A stretch of DNA of 56,373 nucleotides from Alphaproteobacteria bacterium. GTDB taxonomy: Bacteria > Pseudomonadota > Alphaproteobacteria > GCA-2731375. The stretch spans positions 1 through 56,373 of the forward strand of contig JAJFGG010000094.1 in assembly GCA_021776235.1 (NCBI GenBank), in the 5' to 3' direction. The position numbers and the translations under genes were made by a program. Below, piece after piece: positions 43,579 to 52,560 of the stretch (position 1 is its first letter; each line of letters begins with the position of its first letter). The notes below the pieces were generated by a model. That model did not search any database. It was not told the origin of the DNA and was given only the letters and a program-made list of their open reading frames with translations.

Positions 43579-45918
43579 TTAGCCGCATTTCGAATAGCCG
43601 CAGGAAATGCAGGTTTCACAGCCTTCTTGCTGGACCAGGCCTGGGGTGTTGCATTTGGGACAGCTGCGCAGGCGGGGACCGTCCGAGCCCTCGTCGCCGT
43701 CTTGATTGCCGCCCACCGCCAGGGCCATGCGGGCCTCCGCCAACTCCGGGCCGGCGTTGGGATTGACGATGAAACCGATAATAATCATGTGCCGTTCGAT
43801 CACCTCGCCAATAGCGGCCAAAAGCGATGGAATGTAGTGGCCGTCCACCCAATAGCCGCCACGGGGATCAAACACCGCCTTCAGTTCCTCGACGACGAAA
43901 GAAACATCGCCGCCGCGGCGGAAGACGGCAGAAATCATCCGGGTCAGTGCCACTGTCCAGGCAAAATGGTCCACGTTCTTGGAATTTATGAAAACTTCGA
44001 ACGGACGGCGGCGGCCATCCTGAACCACATCGTTGATGGTGATATAGATGCCGTGGTCACTTTCGGGCCAGTTGATCTTGTAGGTCTGGCCAGGCAGCGC
44101 GCCGGGGCGGTCCAGGGGCTGGGTCATATAGACCACGCCACCAGCGTCAAGTTCATCGCGGGGCTTGCTCTCTGGCGGTAGCAGCGGCAGTTCCGGTTCC
44201 GCGGGACGCGTTGGCGCGGTCGTTTGGCCAGACTCCAGCACCGCCCCCGTGACCTCGTTTGGCCGATAGGTGGTGCAACCCTTGCACCCCTGGTCATAGG
44301 CCTGCATGTAGACATCCTTGAAGGCGTCAAAGGAGATATCTTCCGGCAGGTTGATGGTTTTCGAGATAGAGGCGTCGATGTATTTCTGCACCGCGGCCTG
44401 CATGCGGATGTGATCCGATGGGGTCAGGGCGGCGGCGGTGACGAAATACTCGGGTAATTGTGCCGCATCGCCAAAAATGGCCCGGAACTGGCGATAGGCA
44501 TAATCACTAACGGGTTCTTGCCGCCGGTTGCCGTCGGGACCGGTGACGTGGCGGCGATAGGTAAAGGCAAACACCGGCTCTAATCCCGAGGAAACGTTAT
44601 CCGCAAAGATGGAGATGGTTCCCGTCGGCGCGATGGACGTCAACAAGGCATTGCGAATGCCGACATCGGCGATGGCGGCGCGCACATCCGCGTCCAATTC
44701 CTGCACGCTTTCGCCGGCCAGATATGCCGTCGCCTCGAACAAAGGAAACGGGCCCTTTTCCCGCGCCAAATCGATACTGGCCAGATAGGCTGCCCGGCGC
44801 ATCTCGGCCATCCAGCTTTCCGTCAGGCTGACCGCGCGGTCAGAGCCATAGCGCGCCTTGCAAAAGATCAGGGCATCCGCCAGCCCTGTCACGCCCAGAC
44901 CGATCCTCCGCTTGGCCCGCGCCTCGTCCTGCTGTGCCTGTAAGGGAAACCTGGAGACGTCGATGGCATTATCCAGCATGCGCACGGCGACCGTCACCAA
45001 TCGGCGCAATTCGACCAAATCGATCTCGGGATTGGGGCCGAAGGGGTCCTGCACCAGGCGGGCAAGATTGATCGAGCCCAGCAGACAGGCACCATAGGGC
45101 GGCAGGGGTTGTTCGCCGCAGGGATTGGTGGCATGGATTTCTTCGCAATAGCCCAGGTTATTGCGCTGGTTGATGCGGTCAATGAAGATTACACCAGGTT
45201 CGGCGAAGGCATAGGTGGCCCGCATGATGCCGTCCCACAAATCCTGGGCCCGGATACTGCGGTAGGTACGCCCGGCGAAGTGCAATTCCCACGGCGTGTC
45301 ATCCTTTACCGCCTGCATGAACGCATCGGTGATCAGCACCGAGAGATTGAACATGCGCAGGCGGCCAGGATCCTGTTTAGCTTCGATAAAGGCCTCAATG
45401 TCGGGATGATCACAGCGCAGCGTCGCCATCATGGCACCGCGCCGATGACCCGCCGACATGATGGTGCGGCACATGGCGTCCCAGACATCCATGAAGGTCA
45501 AAGGACCGGAGGCATCGGCGCCGACACCTGCCACAGGTGCGCCATTGGGCCGCAGGGTGGAAAAATCGTAACCAATGCCACCCCCCTGTTGCATGGTCAG
45601 GGCGGCTTCCCGTAAATTTTCGAAAATTCCGGACATATCGTCCGGAATTGTTCCCATAACGAAACAATTAAACAAGGTGACGTTACGATTGGCACCGGCA
45701 CCGGCCAGGATGCGCCCGGCCGGCAGAAAGCGAAAGTCTTTCAAGGCCTCGAAAAATGGATCTATCCATGCCTCGGGCTCAACTTCCGCCGTCGCCAGCG
45801 CCCGGGCCACCCGGTGCCAGCTGTCTTCAATTGTATCGTCGACCGCCTGGCCATCGGGGCCCTTCAGGCGGTATTTCCTGTCCCAGATCTGTTGGGAAAT
45901 AGGTGCGACGGTCGGCAT
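43579..45918 (-). CDS. nrdJ: Adenosylcobalamin-dependent ribonucleotide reductase (class II)
   Basis: The 779-residue enzyme makes deoxyribonucleotides with a B12-derived radical. It has the substrate-binding and radical-site motifs LFNCFVMGT, TNPCGEQPLPPYGACLLGSIN and SIAPTGTISI, and a C-terminal zinc-type region SCPKC ... CETCISCGYSKCG carrying redox-active cysteines. The middle length and tail match the alphaproteobacterial class II form. No cobalamin riboswitch fits in the 100 bases upstream. Thioredoxin, present elsewhere in the window, is the usual reductant. Confidence 0.95.
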   Translation of the reverse strand: MPTVAPISQQIWDRKYRLKGPDGQAVDDTIEDSWHRVARALATAEVEPEAWIDPFFEALKDFRFLPAGRILAGAGANRNVTLFNCFVMGTIPDDMSGIFENLREAALTMQQGGGIGYDFSTLRPNGAPVAGVGADASGPLTFMDVWDAMCRTIMSAGHRRGAMMATLRCDHPDIEAFIEAKQDPGRLRMFNLSVLITDAFMQAVKDDTPWELHFAGRTYRSIRAQDLWDGIMRATYAFAEPGVIFIDRINQRNNLGYCEEIHATNPCGEQPLPPYGACLLGSINLARLVQDPFGPNPEIDLVELRRLVTVAVRMLDNAIDVSRFPLQAQQDEARAKRRIGLGVTGLADALIFCKARYGSDRAVSLTESWMAEMRRAAYLASIDLAREKGPFPLFEATAYLAGESVQELDADVRAAIADVGIRNALLTSIAPTGTISIFADNVSSGLEPVFAFTYRRHVTGPDGNRRQEPVSDYAYRQFRAIFGDAAQLPEYFVTAAALTPSDHIRMQAAVQKYIDASISKTINLPEDISFDAFKDVYMQAYDQGCKGCTTYRPNEVTGAVLESGQTTAPTRPAEPELPLLPPESKPRDELDAGGVVYMTQPLDRPGALPGQTYKINWPESDHGIYITINDVVQDGRRRPFEVFINSKNVDHFAWTVALTRMISAVFRRGGDVSFVVEELKAVFDPRGGYWVDGHYIPSLLAAIGEVIERHMIIIGFIVNPNAGPELAEARMALAVGGNQDGDEGSDGPRLRSCPKCNTPGLVQQEGCETCISCGYSKCG

Positions 45919-46019
45919 CTAGTCCTCTTAGCATGGCCCTCGAACGGCAGCAAGCGGGCCGGATCGGTTGGCGTTTGTTCCTGTTATGTACTATACGCGT
46001 GCAGGCTTGGTAATGGGAG

Positions 46020-46778
46020 TCATAAATTTGCCGCCTCCTCCTCCGGAACTTCCGCCTCCAGGGCTTCGGTTGCGGTTTCCAGACGTTCCTGCAGAACGGC
46101 ATCAAATTCCTTGCGCCGCAGGCCGGGTGGAATGGGTTGCAGGAATTGCAGGACAATTGTGCCGGGCCGGCGCATGAAACGCCGCCGCGGCCAGAACAGG
46201 CCGGAATTCAACGCCACCGGCACCACCGGCACATTCAAACCACGATACAGCGCGGATACGCCGGGTTGGTAGGGCGCATCCTTGATCGATGCGCCTGACG
46301 CCGTACGCGTACCTTGGGGAAAAATCACGATGGGCCGGCCCAGCGCCACAGCGGACCGTCCATCGTCCAACATTGCCCGCAATGCTTTCGTGCCGGCCTT
46401 TCGGTTCACCGCGATCATGCGGGTCTTACGGCACATCCAGCCATAGATGGGAATACTCAACAGCTCTTGTTTCATGACCATGGCCGGATCGTCGAGGATA
46501 ACGTGCCAGATCAAGGTGTCCCAGGCGGATTGGTGCTTGGCGGCGACAATAGCGGCGCCACGCGGGCGGTGTTCCAGGCCTCGGTATTCTACATTGATGC
46601 CGACACTTAGCCGCATCAGATAGTTGACGCCTCTGGCCCATTGCCGTTGGCCCCAAACCGTCGCTTGATAGGGCAGTAACAGAGCGGGTGAAAACGCGAT
46701 CACCATGACGACCGACCAGGTGTAAAAGAGCAGGTTGAACAGATTGGACCGAACTGTCCGCAAGATATAATGGACCAT
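46020..46778 (-). CDS. plsC: 1-acyl-sn-glycerol-3-phosphate acyltransferase
   Basis: The 252-residue membrane enzyme acylates lysophosphatidate to phosphatidate in phospholipid synthesis. It has a N-terminal transmembrane segment, the catalytic HX4D motif (His82, Asp87 in KHQSAWDT), and the substrate-binding FPQGTR (153-158). ATG 46778 is chosen (GAGTGG eight bases upstream); GTG 46790 is the other option. It overlaps or closely follows the YdcF-family gene, forming the ftsE-ftsX-ydcF-plsC run. Confidence 0.93.
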   Translation of the reverse strand: MVHYILRTVRSNLFNLLFYTWSVVMVIAFSPALLLPYQATVWGQRQWARGVNYLMRLSVGINVEYRGLEHRPRGAAIVAAKHQSAWDTLIWHVILDDPAMVMKQELLSIPIYGWMCRKTRMIAVNRKAGTKALRAMLDDGRSAVALGRPIVIFPQGTRTASGASIKDAPYQPGVSALYRGLNVPVVPVALNSGLFWPRRRFMRRPGTIVLQFLQPIPPGLRRKEFDAVLQERLETATEALEAEVPEEEAANL

Positions 46779-46783
46779 TGACG

Positions 46784-47401
46784 CTACCACTCCGGCCCGG
46801 TCAGCCGTACGCTGAGAAGGCTGACCAGATATTTACTGTATTCCATTGCCAACAGCCTCATGGTGCCGGGAAAAAACCACCAATCGGCCAACTTCACATG
46901 TTTTGTAAATACCGGGTTGGCCTGTAAAACGACATTTGGCATGGCCCGCTGAAAAAGCAACAGGCTACGCGGCATGTGATAGGACGCCGTTACCAGATGC
47001 AGACTGCGATAACCGTGCCGTTCCATCCACAGGGCCGTCTCTATGGCATTACCCCTGGTATCACGGGCCCGGTAACCAAGATCAACACAGCAACCGAACT
47101 TGTCCACGCCGACCTTCTGGCCAACCCGTAGTTCCGCTGTCGTGGTCCCCGGTGCAACGCCTGAAATCAACAAGTTTCGGCCCATGCCCGCCGACAACAA
47201 TTGCAGCCCAACCTCCAGCCTGCCGGTGCCGCCCGTCAGGACCACGATGGCGTCGTTAACTTCGGGCTTCGCCGTCATCTGCCGGGGCAATTGAGCCGCA
47301 AACAGCAAAAATCCGCCCAGCCAAAGCAGAATTATGGTGGCGATGGCTAACACCACACTACGACGCAACCAGGTATGGTGCCGGGCTCTAGTTGCCGCCA
47401 T
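46784..47401 (-). CDS. YdcF/SanA family membrane protein (DUF218)
   Basis: The 205-residue protein has one N-terminal transmembrane helix (about 14-33) and a DUF218 domain (AIVVLTGGTGRLEVGLQLL, LISGVAPGT, YRARDTRGNAIETALW, LVTASYHMPRSL). Relatives (SanA, ElyC) act on envelope glycan metabolism, but the reaction is not settled. GGAG eight bases before the ATG supports the start. It lies between ftsX and plsC, 33 bases from ftsX. Confidence 0.88.
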   Translation of the reverse strand: MAATRARHHTWLRRSVVLAIATIILLWLGGFLLFAAQLPRQMTAKPEVNDAIVVLTGGTGRLEVGLQLLSAGMGRNLLISGVAPGTTTAELRVGQKVGVDKFGCCVDLGYRARDTRGNAIETALWMERHGYRSLHLVTASYHMPRSLLLFQRAMPNVVLQANPVFTKHVKLADWWFFPGTMRLLAMEYSKYLVSLLSVRLTGPEW

Positions 47402-47434
47402 TAATGGTGCTCCATCTTCCCTGGCCCGCCATCT

Positions 47435-48322
47435 TCAAGGCATCCGGGACAGTTCGCGCAGTACCGTCCGCCGTGCCGTAACCGCGGTCAGCAGCGCTGC
47501 CAAAAATGGCAGGACGGTCAGGGATAACAGGGCAAGAGGCGAGAGGGCAAGGTTGCCCAGCAAAGGCCCCTCCAGATCGGCGGCCAGGCGGGACAGCGCA
47601 AATAGCGCAGCCGCGGTGACGGCCAGTCCAAGCAAGCCGCCTTTCAGGCCCATGGCCATGGCGCGCCATAGGAACAGCCGGGCAATGTAACCATCGCGCG
47701 CGCCCATGACATGCAACAGATTTACCACTTCCAGATGGGCGGCGAAGGCCGCTCGGGTGCCAAATATTACCACGGCGCAGGTCGCAAAGCAGATCATTGC
47801 CAGGCAGGCCAGCATCATCCACTGCAACGATTGGCTTAATCTGATCAGTTTGCCGAGCCAAAGTTGGTGATCATCAATGCGGATATCCGGGCCGATCTTG
47901 GCCAATTGTTTCGCCAACAGGGACAAATCGATCGCCTGTGAACCGGACAAACGCACATCAATCAGACGAGGCAGGGGCAAATCCCCGATCAGGCCGCCGC
48001 CTAGCCAGGGATGCAACAGTTTTGCAATTGCCGCATCCTCCAAAGGCCGCGCTTCCGCGACACCGGCTGTGGCACGCAGCATTTTGGTCACAGCGATGAC
48101 GCGGGACGAATCGGGCCCGGTTTGGCCTGTCTTGGTGCCTTTAAGGGGCAGAATTTCAACGGTAATGGTGTTTATCAGGTCATTGCGCCAGGCACCCGTT
48201 GCCTGATGCAGGGCCAGACCGGAGGCCCCCGCCAACGCAGCAAAAAAGACCATCACCGCCACGACCCAGGGCAAAAAGCGCCCCGCGCCTTCCGAGTCAG
48301 GTATCAGGTCCGGTCGCGCCAT
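47435..48322 (-). CDS. ftsX: Cell division protein FtsX
   Basis: The 295-residue membrane protein is the permease-like partner of FtsE. It has an N-terminal transmembrane helix (about 19-37), an extracytoplasmic domain, and three further C-terminal helices with the FtsX fold. In other bacteria FtsEX activates peptidoglycan hydrolases at the septum. It starts six bases after ftsE. Confidence 0.93.
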   Translation of the reverse strand: MARPDLIPDSEGAGRFLPWVVAVMVFFAALAGASGLALHQATGAWRNDLINTITVEILPLKGTKTGQTGPDSSRVIAVTKMLRATAGVAEARPLEDAAIAKLLHPWLGGGLIGDLPLPRLIDVRLSGSQAIDLSLLAKQLAKIGPDIRIDDHQLWLGKLIRLSQSLQWMMLACLAMICFATCAVVIFGTRAAFAAHLEVVNLLHVMGARDGYIARLFLWRAMAMGLKGGLLGLAVTAAALFALSRLAADLEGPLLGNLALSPLALLSLTVLPFLAALLTAVTARRTVLRELSRMP

Positions 48323-48328
48323 GGCATC

Positions 48329-49030
48329 CTATTTTGATTTGCGTCGGGGGCCGGCGTCGACATCGGCGTCGGCTGGACAGGGTTGTAGGACGCTATCGGC
48401 CAAAACCAGAACCGGTTGGGAAAAACGCTGCACCAGGGCGTCATTATGGGTCGCCACGACGACCGCGGTGCCGGAGCGGTGCAATTCTTCGAACAGCCGT
48501 ACCAGACGATAGGCGATGCGGTCATCAACATTGCCGGTGGGCTCATCGGCAAGCAGCAAACTGGGTTTCGAGATTACCGCACGGGCAATTGCCACCCGCT
48601 GCTGTTCGCCGCCCGACAAGGTGTCAGGGTTGTCTCGAAGCCGGCTTGCAAGACCCACCCAATCCAGTAATTCCGAGACATTGTTGCGGGTGCGTTTTTC
48701 ATCCTCGCCGGCAATGCGCAGGGGCAGGGCGACATTGTCGAAGACATTCAGGTTCTTCAGGAGACGAAAATCCTGGAATACAACACCGATACGCCGGCGC
48801 AGAGCCGGGAGATCGTTGCGATGGGTTTTGGCGACGTCATGACCGAAAACCTGCATGAAGCCCCGCGACGGCAGCTGGCCCAGATACATCAGTTTCAGCA
48901 GCGTCGACTTGCCGGCACCCGAGGCGCCAGTCAGGAAATGAAAGCTGCCGGGTGCAATATGCAAATTTATATCGCGCAACACTTCCGGCCCCGCACCATA
49001 ACGGACACCGACATTTTCGAAGCGAACCAT
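48329..49030 (-). CDS. ftsE: Cell division ATP-binding protein FtsE
   Basis: The 233-residue ATPase has Walker [10 protein letters not shown] (35-43), Q-loop FQDFRLL, signature [14 protein letters not shown] and Walker [13 protein letters not shown]. It pairs with FtsX, six bases downstream. The ATG 49030 gives the normal N-terminus [12 protein letters not shown]; a long upstream frame is not supported. A candidate promoter lies at 49112-49140. The acidic-basic tail [13 protein letters not shown] is a variable end. Confidence 0.95.
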   Translation of the reverse strand: MVRFENVGVRYGAGPEVLRDINLHIAPGSFHFLTGASGAGKSTLLKLMYLGQLPSRGFMQVFGHDVAKTHRNDLPALRRRIGVVFQDFRLLKNLNVFDNVALPLRIAGEDEKRTRNNVSELLDWVGLASRLRDNPDTLSGGEQQRVAIARAVISKPSLLLADEPTGNVDDRIAYRLVRLFEELHRSGTAVVVATHNDALVQRFSQPVLVLADSVLQPCPADADVDAGPRRKSK

Positions 49031-49111
49031 TCGAACCAAACCATCCGAAGCGGAATTTGGGGCCGAAACCCTCTCGTTACAGGTTAGTGCGGCATTTCTG
49101 CAATTCGGCGC

Positions 49112-49140
49112 ATTATATGCGCCCAATTTCCGCATATGAA
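49112..49140 (-). promoter_or_regulatory. Candidate promoter of the ftsE operon
   Basis: On the minus strand TTCATA (complement of 49135-49140) precedes a perfect TATAAT (complement of 49112-49117) by 17 bases. It lies about 80 bases before the ftsE ATG. Confidence 0.5.
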
Positions 49141-49352
49141 TCACGTTGGATTCAAAAAGTTTGCGGCCAGCCCGTCCGGAAGCTTCACGCCGGAAATTTC
49201 CCTGGGCCAGACACTGAAGGCAAGATGCCACGAGCCTGGGCCAGGGTCCAGCGCCGCAAACATAATCCGATCAACAATCGCTGCCGGTGGCAGTCGGCGG
49301 ATTGCGCTGAATGGCAATCACGGCTAGTTTTTCTCTGCTGCACAGTGTGACC

Positions 49353-49381
49353 TTGCCTCGCCGTTTGGGAATACCTATAAC
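49353..49381 (+). promoter_or_regulatory. Candidate promoter of the zinc-ribbon/hpt/cpdR unit
   Basis: TTGCCT (49353-49358) and TATAAC (49376-49381) are separated by 17 bases and lie 30 bases before the ATG at 49411. The remainder of the 380-base gap between ftsE and this gene shows no convincing gene. Confidence 0.5.
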
Positions 49382-49410
49382 AACCTCGCTTCGACCTATC
49401 GGTAGATTGC

Positions 49411-50223
49411 ATGATCCTTTCCTGCCCATCCTGTCAAACGCGCTTCGTTGTCGATCCCGATGCCATTGGCGAGGGTGGTCGGCGGGTACGTTGTGCCAAA
49501 TGCGGTGACAGTTGGCACCAGTTACCCGTTGAAGAGGTCGCCGGGTCGCCGGCCCCAGAACCAGATGCCGACGCGGACGATGCAAATTCTTCTCGTGACA
49601 CCGAAAATGGCGATCCCGACCAGGCGGCCGCAGTTGACCCCGACACTGATACGGCCGCAAGCGACGAAGCCGACACCGATGACAACAATGATGATGATCC
49701 GGCGACGGCGCCCACCGGCGATAAAGCGCGCCGCGCCAGATCCAGAACGGGCCGAATGGCCGATCGTCAGGCCGAAGAAGGCACCGGCAGAGCCAGCCGC
49801 GTCGGCTGGCTGGTTCTGGCCTTGGTTCTACTTGGGTTTGGCGGCGCGGGCTTCTTCTATCAGCAAAAGATCGTTGAAATCTGGCCACCCGCCGGGCAAC
49901 TGTTCGAACTCATTGGGCTGACCCCGGAAGCGGAAGAATTCGGTCTGGCAATTCAGAACGTCAAATGGGAACACAAGCGGCAAAAAGGCCGGCCGGTATT
50001 GGTGGTGCTTGGTGAAGTGATCAATACCTCGGGCAAGCCACGGTCCGTGCCGCGATTACGTGTGGTGATTCGCGATGAGAGTGACCGGCGACTGTTTCGC
50101 TGGACCGTAACCACCACCCTGAATAGTCTGGAACCTGGACAGGCCACAAAATTCAGCACCCGGCTGGCCAACCCCCCTGAAGGCGCCCGCAGTCTCGCGG
50201 TATCCTTCCTGATGCGGCCATGA
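49411..50223 (+). CDS. Zinc-ribbon membrane protein (MJ0042-type finger, DUF3426)
   Basis: The 270-residue protein has an N-terminal zinc ribbon (Cys5, Cys8, Cys28, Cys31), a long Asp/Glu/Ala-rich linker (about 45-100), one transmembrane helix (131-150) and a C-terminal extracytoplasmic domain (VKWEHKRQKGRPVLVVLGEVIN...) typical of DUF3426. It probably couples cytoplasmic and periplasmic events but no role is proven. The gene stop overlaps hpt as ATGA. This gene facing ftsE is standard in alphaproteobacteria. Confidence 0.9.
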   Translation: MILSCPSCQTRFVVDPDAIGEGGRRVRCAKCGDSWHQLPVEEVAGSPAPEPDADADDANSSRDTENGDPDQAAAVDPDTDTAASDEADTDDNNDDDPATAPTGDKARRARSRTGRMADRQAEEGTGRASRVGWLVLALVLLGFGGAGFFYQQKIVEIWPPAGQLFELIGLTPEAEEFGLAIQNVKWEHKRQKGRPVLVVLGEVINTSGKPRSVPRLRVVIRDESDRRLFRWTVTTTLNSLEPGQATKFSTRLANPPEGARSLAVSFLMRP

Positions 50224-50804
50224 GCGGCCTTGGGCCTCCCTCGGCCAGCGGGGCGACTGACGCCGTCCAGAGGCCGCCAGGCAAAGTAGAAATAATGTAT
50301 TCCGCCGCCGAGATCAGCGCTCGTGTGGGCGCCCTCGCGGCTGATATCGCCGATACCCTCGGCCCGGACATCCTGGTCGTGGCGGTCTTGAAAGGCAGTT
50401 TTGTTTTTACCGCCGATTTGTTGCGGGCCTTGCATCACCACGGGGTGCATCCACGAATCGATTTTATGACCCTATCCAGTTATGGCACGGGCACGGAAAG
50501 CAGTGGCAAGGTAAGGATCACTAGGGACATCACCGACGAGGTTCGCGGGGCGAAGATATTATTGATCGATGATATTCTCGAATCGGGCCGCACCTTGGCC
50601 TTTGCCCGCGAATTGCTGCGCGAGCGCGGTGCGGAGGTGGTGCAGTCGTGCGTCTTGTTGGACAAGCCCGAAAAACGCAAGACTGAAATCAATGCAGAAT
50701 TTGTTGGCTTCGCCATCGGCGACGCATTTGTGGTTGGTTATGGTTTGGATTACGCTCATTATTTTCGTGAGTTGCCCTATATTGGCGTTATTGCTACCGA
50801 CTAA
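50220..50804 (+). CDS. hpt: Hypoxanthine phosphoribosyltransferase
   Basis: The 194-residue purine-salvage enzyme makes IMP or GMP from base and PRPP. Motifs are VVAVLKGSFVFTADL, the flexible loop LSSYGTGTESSGKV and the PRPP-binding ILLIDDILESGRTL. The N-terminus has about 24 extra residues before the usual start of the fold; ATG 50295 is the alternative start. The frame overlaps the preceding gene by four bases. Confidence 0.93.
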   Translation: MSGLGPPSASGATDAVQRPPGKVEIMYSAAEISARVGALAADIADTLGPDILVVAVLKGSFVFTADLLRALHHHGVHPRIDFMTLSSYGTGTESSGKVRITRDITDEVRGAKILLIDDILESGRTLAFARELLRERGAEVVQSCVLLDKPEKRKTEINAEFVGFAIGDAFVVGYGLDYAHYFRELPYIGVIATD

Positions 50805-50813
50805 GGAAGCGCT

Positions 50814-51191
50814 GTGGCAAAGATCCTAGTAGCTGAGGATGAAGACTCGGTGCGCAACATGGTGAGCCGGGCCCTGGAATTGCACGACCACGAGGTCAGG
50901 GCGGTGATCGATGGCTCGGCCGCACTCGAGGCGTTGAGCCAGGACGAATACGATCTGCTGCTAACCGATATTGTCATGCCGGTCGTCGATGGTATCGCGC
51001 TGGCTCTCAAGGCCTCGGCCGAATACCCCTCTTTGCGCATCCTGATGATGACCGGCTACGCCGAACAAAAACGCCGGGCGCATAATCTGGACGTCTTGAT
51101 CCATGATGTCCTGTTGAAGCCATTTTCTATCGAGGAACTGGCCCAGGCCGTGGAACAGACCTTGCAAGCAGATTTTACCAAGGGTCCTTGA
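50814..51191 (+). CDS. cpdR: CpdR-like single-domain response regulator
   Basis: The 125-residue receiver has the acidic pocket AEDED near the start, the phospho-acceptor Asp52 in LLLTDIVMP, a threonine in MMTGYAEQ, and the lysine in LLKPFS. In Caulobacter, CpdR helps the ClpXP protease select substrates such as CtrA; this gene is its closest match and follows hpt. The GTG at 50814 is the start. The presence of CpdR implies CtrA-type cell-cycle control. Confidence 0.85.
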   Translation: MAKILVAEDEDSVRNMVSRALELHDHEVRAVIDGSAALEALSQDEYDLLLTDIVMPVVDGIALALKASAEYPSLRILMMTGYAEQKRRAHNLDVLIHDVLLKPFSIEELAQAVEQTLQADFTKGP

Positions 51192-51238
51192 TATTGATGG
51201 CCTACCTGCCAACGACGGTTGGCAACGGGTTCTATACC

Positions 51239-52330
51239 TTACGGTTTGATCGCGAAATCGGTCAATACCTCGGGCTTGAAGGCCAGGCCATGTCCGGGCC
51301 TGTCGGGCGGTGTCAGGCAATTGCCTACCGGTAGCACCGGATCGATCCAGAGATCGTCCAGGAAATTGACATATTCCAGTACATCCGGATTGGGGATCGC
51401 CGCCATTACCTGGACCATCAACTCGTGGAACAGATGCGGCGCAATGCGGATGCCCTTGGCATGGGCCAGGGTGGCGATCCGGCGCATTTGGGTCAGGCCG
51501 CCGCGCATCATGTCGGGCTGCAGGATGGGGATCTTGGGATTGTCAAAGAAGGGCGCTAAATCATAATGGGTAAAATGGCTTTCGCCGCCAACCACCCGGG
51601 TACGCAGGGCATCCGCGATGCGAAAATAGCCGGCAAAATCCTCCGCCACGACCGGTTCTTCCAGCCAGTGAATGTTGTAGTCGTCCAATCGCCGACCAAC
51701 CATGATCGCCTCGTCCGCCGTCCAGCCCATGTTGACATCGACCATGATGGCGACACCATCGCCCAAGGCATCCCGCATGGCCGCCACATTGGCCACATCG
51801 GTGGCATGGTCGTACATGTGGCCGGTTTGCATCTTGATGGCATCGAAGCCCTGCGCCACATAGGCTTTGGCCTTGGCTATCATGCCGTCCCGGCCCAAGC
51901 CGCGCCAGCAGCCCGAACCGTAAGACGGAATGGGCCCGCCATCCTGGGCCCCGCCCCATAGCTGGTAAAGGGGCAGGCCGGCATGTTTGCCCAGGGCATC
52001 CCAAAGTGCGATGTCGACGGCCGACTGGGCAAAGACACTGACGCCCATGCGGCCAACCCAATAGGTCGCCTGCCAGATATCCTGCCAGATTGCCTCCACC
52101 GATCCGATGCTGCGTCCCAGAACCACCGGGGCTACCAATTCCTCGATGCAGGCTTCGATCGTCCGCAAGCCGCCCGACAGGACCATCAGGTAACCCATGC
52201 CCGTCACCCCGGAGGCCGTCTCGACCTCCACCACAAGGATCTCGCGCGGGCGGTCGTAATCGGCGCTCCAGCGCGGCGGATCCGTGAAGGGAACGGATAG
52301 GCAGGTGGTGCGGATATGTTTGACGATCAT
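51239..52330 (-). CDS. Enolase-superfamily protein (mandelate racemase/muconate lactonizing type)
   Basis: The 363-residue protein has the MLE-type N-terminal domain and TIM barrel with metal ligands Asp198, Glu224 and Glu250 and a His299-Asp273 dyad (APHLFHE, LQPDMMRGGL). The KxK motif at the end of the second strand reads IKMQ (Lys166, Gln168), so one catalytic lysine is gone and a dehydratase-type mechanism using the histidine is more likely than racemisation. Substrate (an acid sugar?) is unknown. AGAAGGAG eight bases upstream supports ATG 52330. Confidence 0.88.
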   Translation of the reverse strand: MIVKHIRTTCLSVPFTDPPRWSADYDRPREILVVEVETASGVTGMGYLMVLSGGLRTIEACIEELVAPVVLGRSIGSVEAIWQDIWQATYWVGRMGVSVFAQSAVDIALWDALGKHAGLPLYQLWGGAQDGGPIPSYGSGCWRGLGRDGMIAKAKAYVAQGFDAIKMQTGHMYDHATDVANVAAMRDALGDGVAIMVDVNMGWTADEAIMVGRRLDDYNIHWLEEPVVAEDFAGYFRIADALRTRVVGGESHFTHYDLAPFFDNPKIPILQPDMMRGGLTQMRRIATLAHAKGIRIAPHLFHELMVQVMAAIPNPDVLEYVNFLDDLWIDPVLPVGNCLTPPDRPGHGLAFKPEVLTDFAIKP

Positions 52331-52353
52331 GACGCGGGCTCCTTCTGTGGCGC

Positions 52354-52507
52354 TGTGAATAAAGTCCAACTCGGGCCTGTGAACTACCTTAATGATGGGG
52401 GTGGATGTTCTATGTTATTGTCCAATCGACGCTTCGCAAAGCGATAATTTGTGCCGGAACTGTGGATAAACCCGCCAGTACATTTTGTGTAACTTATTGA
52501 ATTCACA
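52354..52507. promoter_or_regulatory. DnaA-box-like sites upstream of the dCTP deaminase gene
   Basis: The complement strand reads TTATCCACA at 52461-52469, a perfect DnaA box, and TTATTCACA at 52354-52362, which fits TTATNCACA. A weaker site GAATTCACA (7 of 9) lies at 52499-52507. The region is AT-rich. Three sites in 150 bases before a nucleotide-metabolism gene suggest control by DnaA; a full replication origin is less likely. Confidence 0.4.
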
Positions 52508-52525
52508 AAGATTTTCCTCTATTCT
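52497..52525 (+). promoter_or_regulatory. Candidate promoter of the dCTP deaminase gene
   Basis: TTGAAT (52497-52502) and TATTCT (52520-52525) are separated by 17 bases, 36 bases before the ATG at 52561. The -35 overlaps the weakest DnaA-box-like site, compatible with regulation there. Confidence 0.45.
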
Positions 52526-52560
52526 CAAGGTAGGCATATTGTAAGCAAAGGCACCATGGG

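Noticed and set aside
45919-46019. Cobalamin riboswitch or NrdR box before nrdJ
   Set aside because: The gap is too short for a riboswitch and the one TATAGT-like palindrome does not match an NrdR box well.
49320-49340. T-run as terminator
   Set aside because: GTTTTTC has no stem in front of it.
52331-52560. Chromosomal replication origin
   Set aside because: Only two good DnaA boxes are present and the usual origin neighbours are absent; a regulated promoter explains the sites better.
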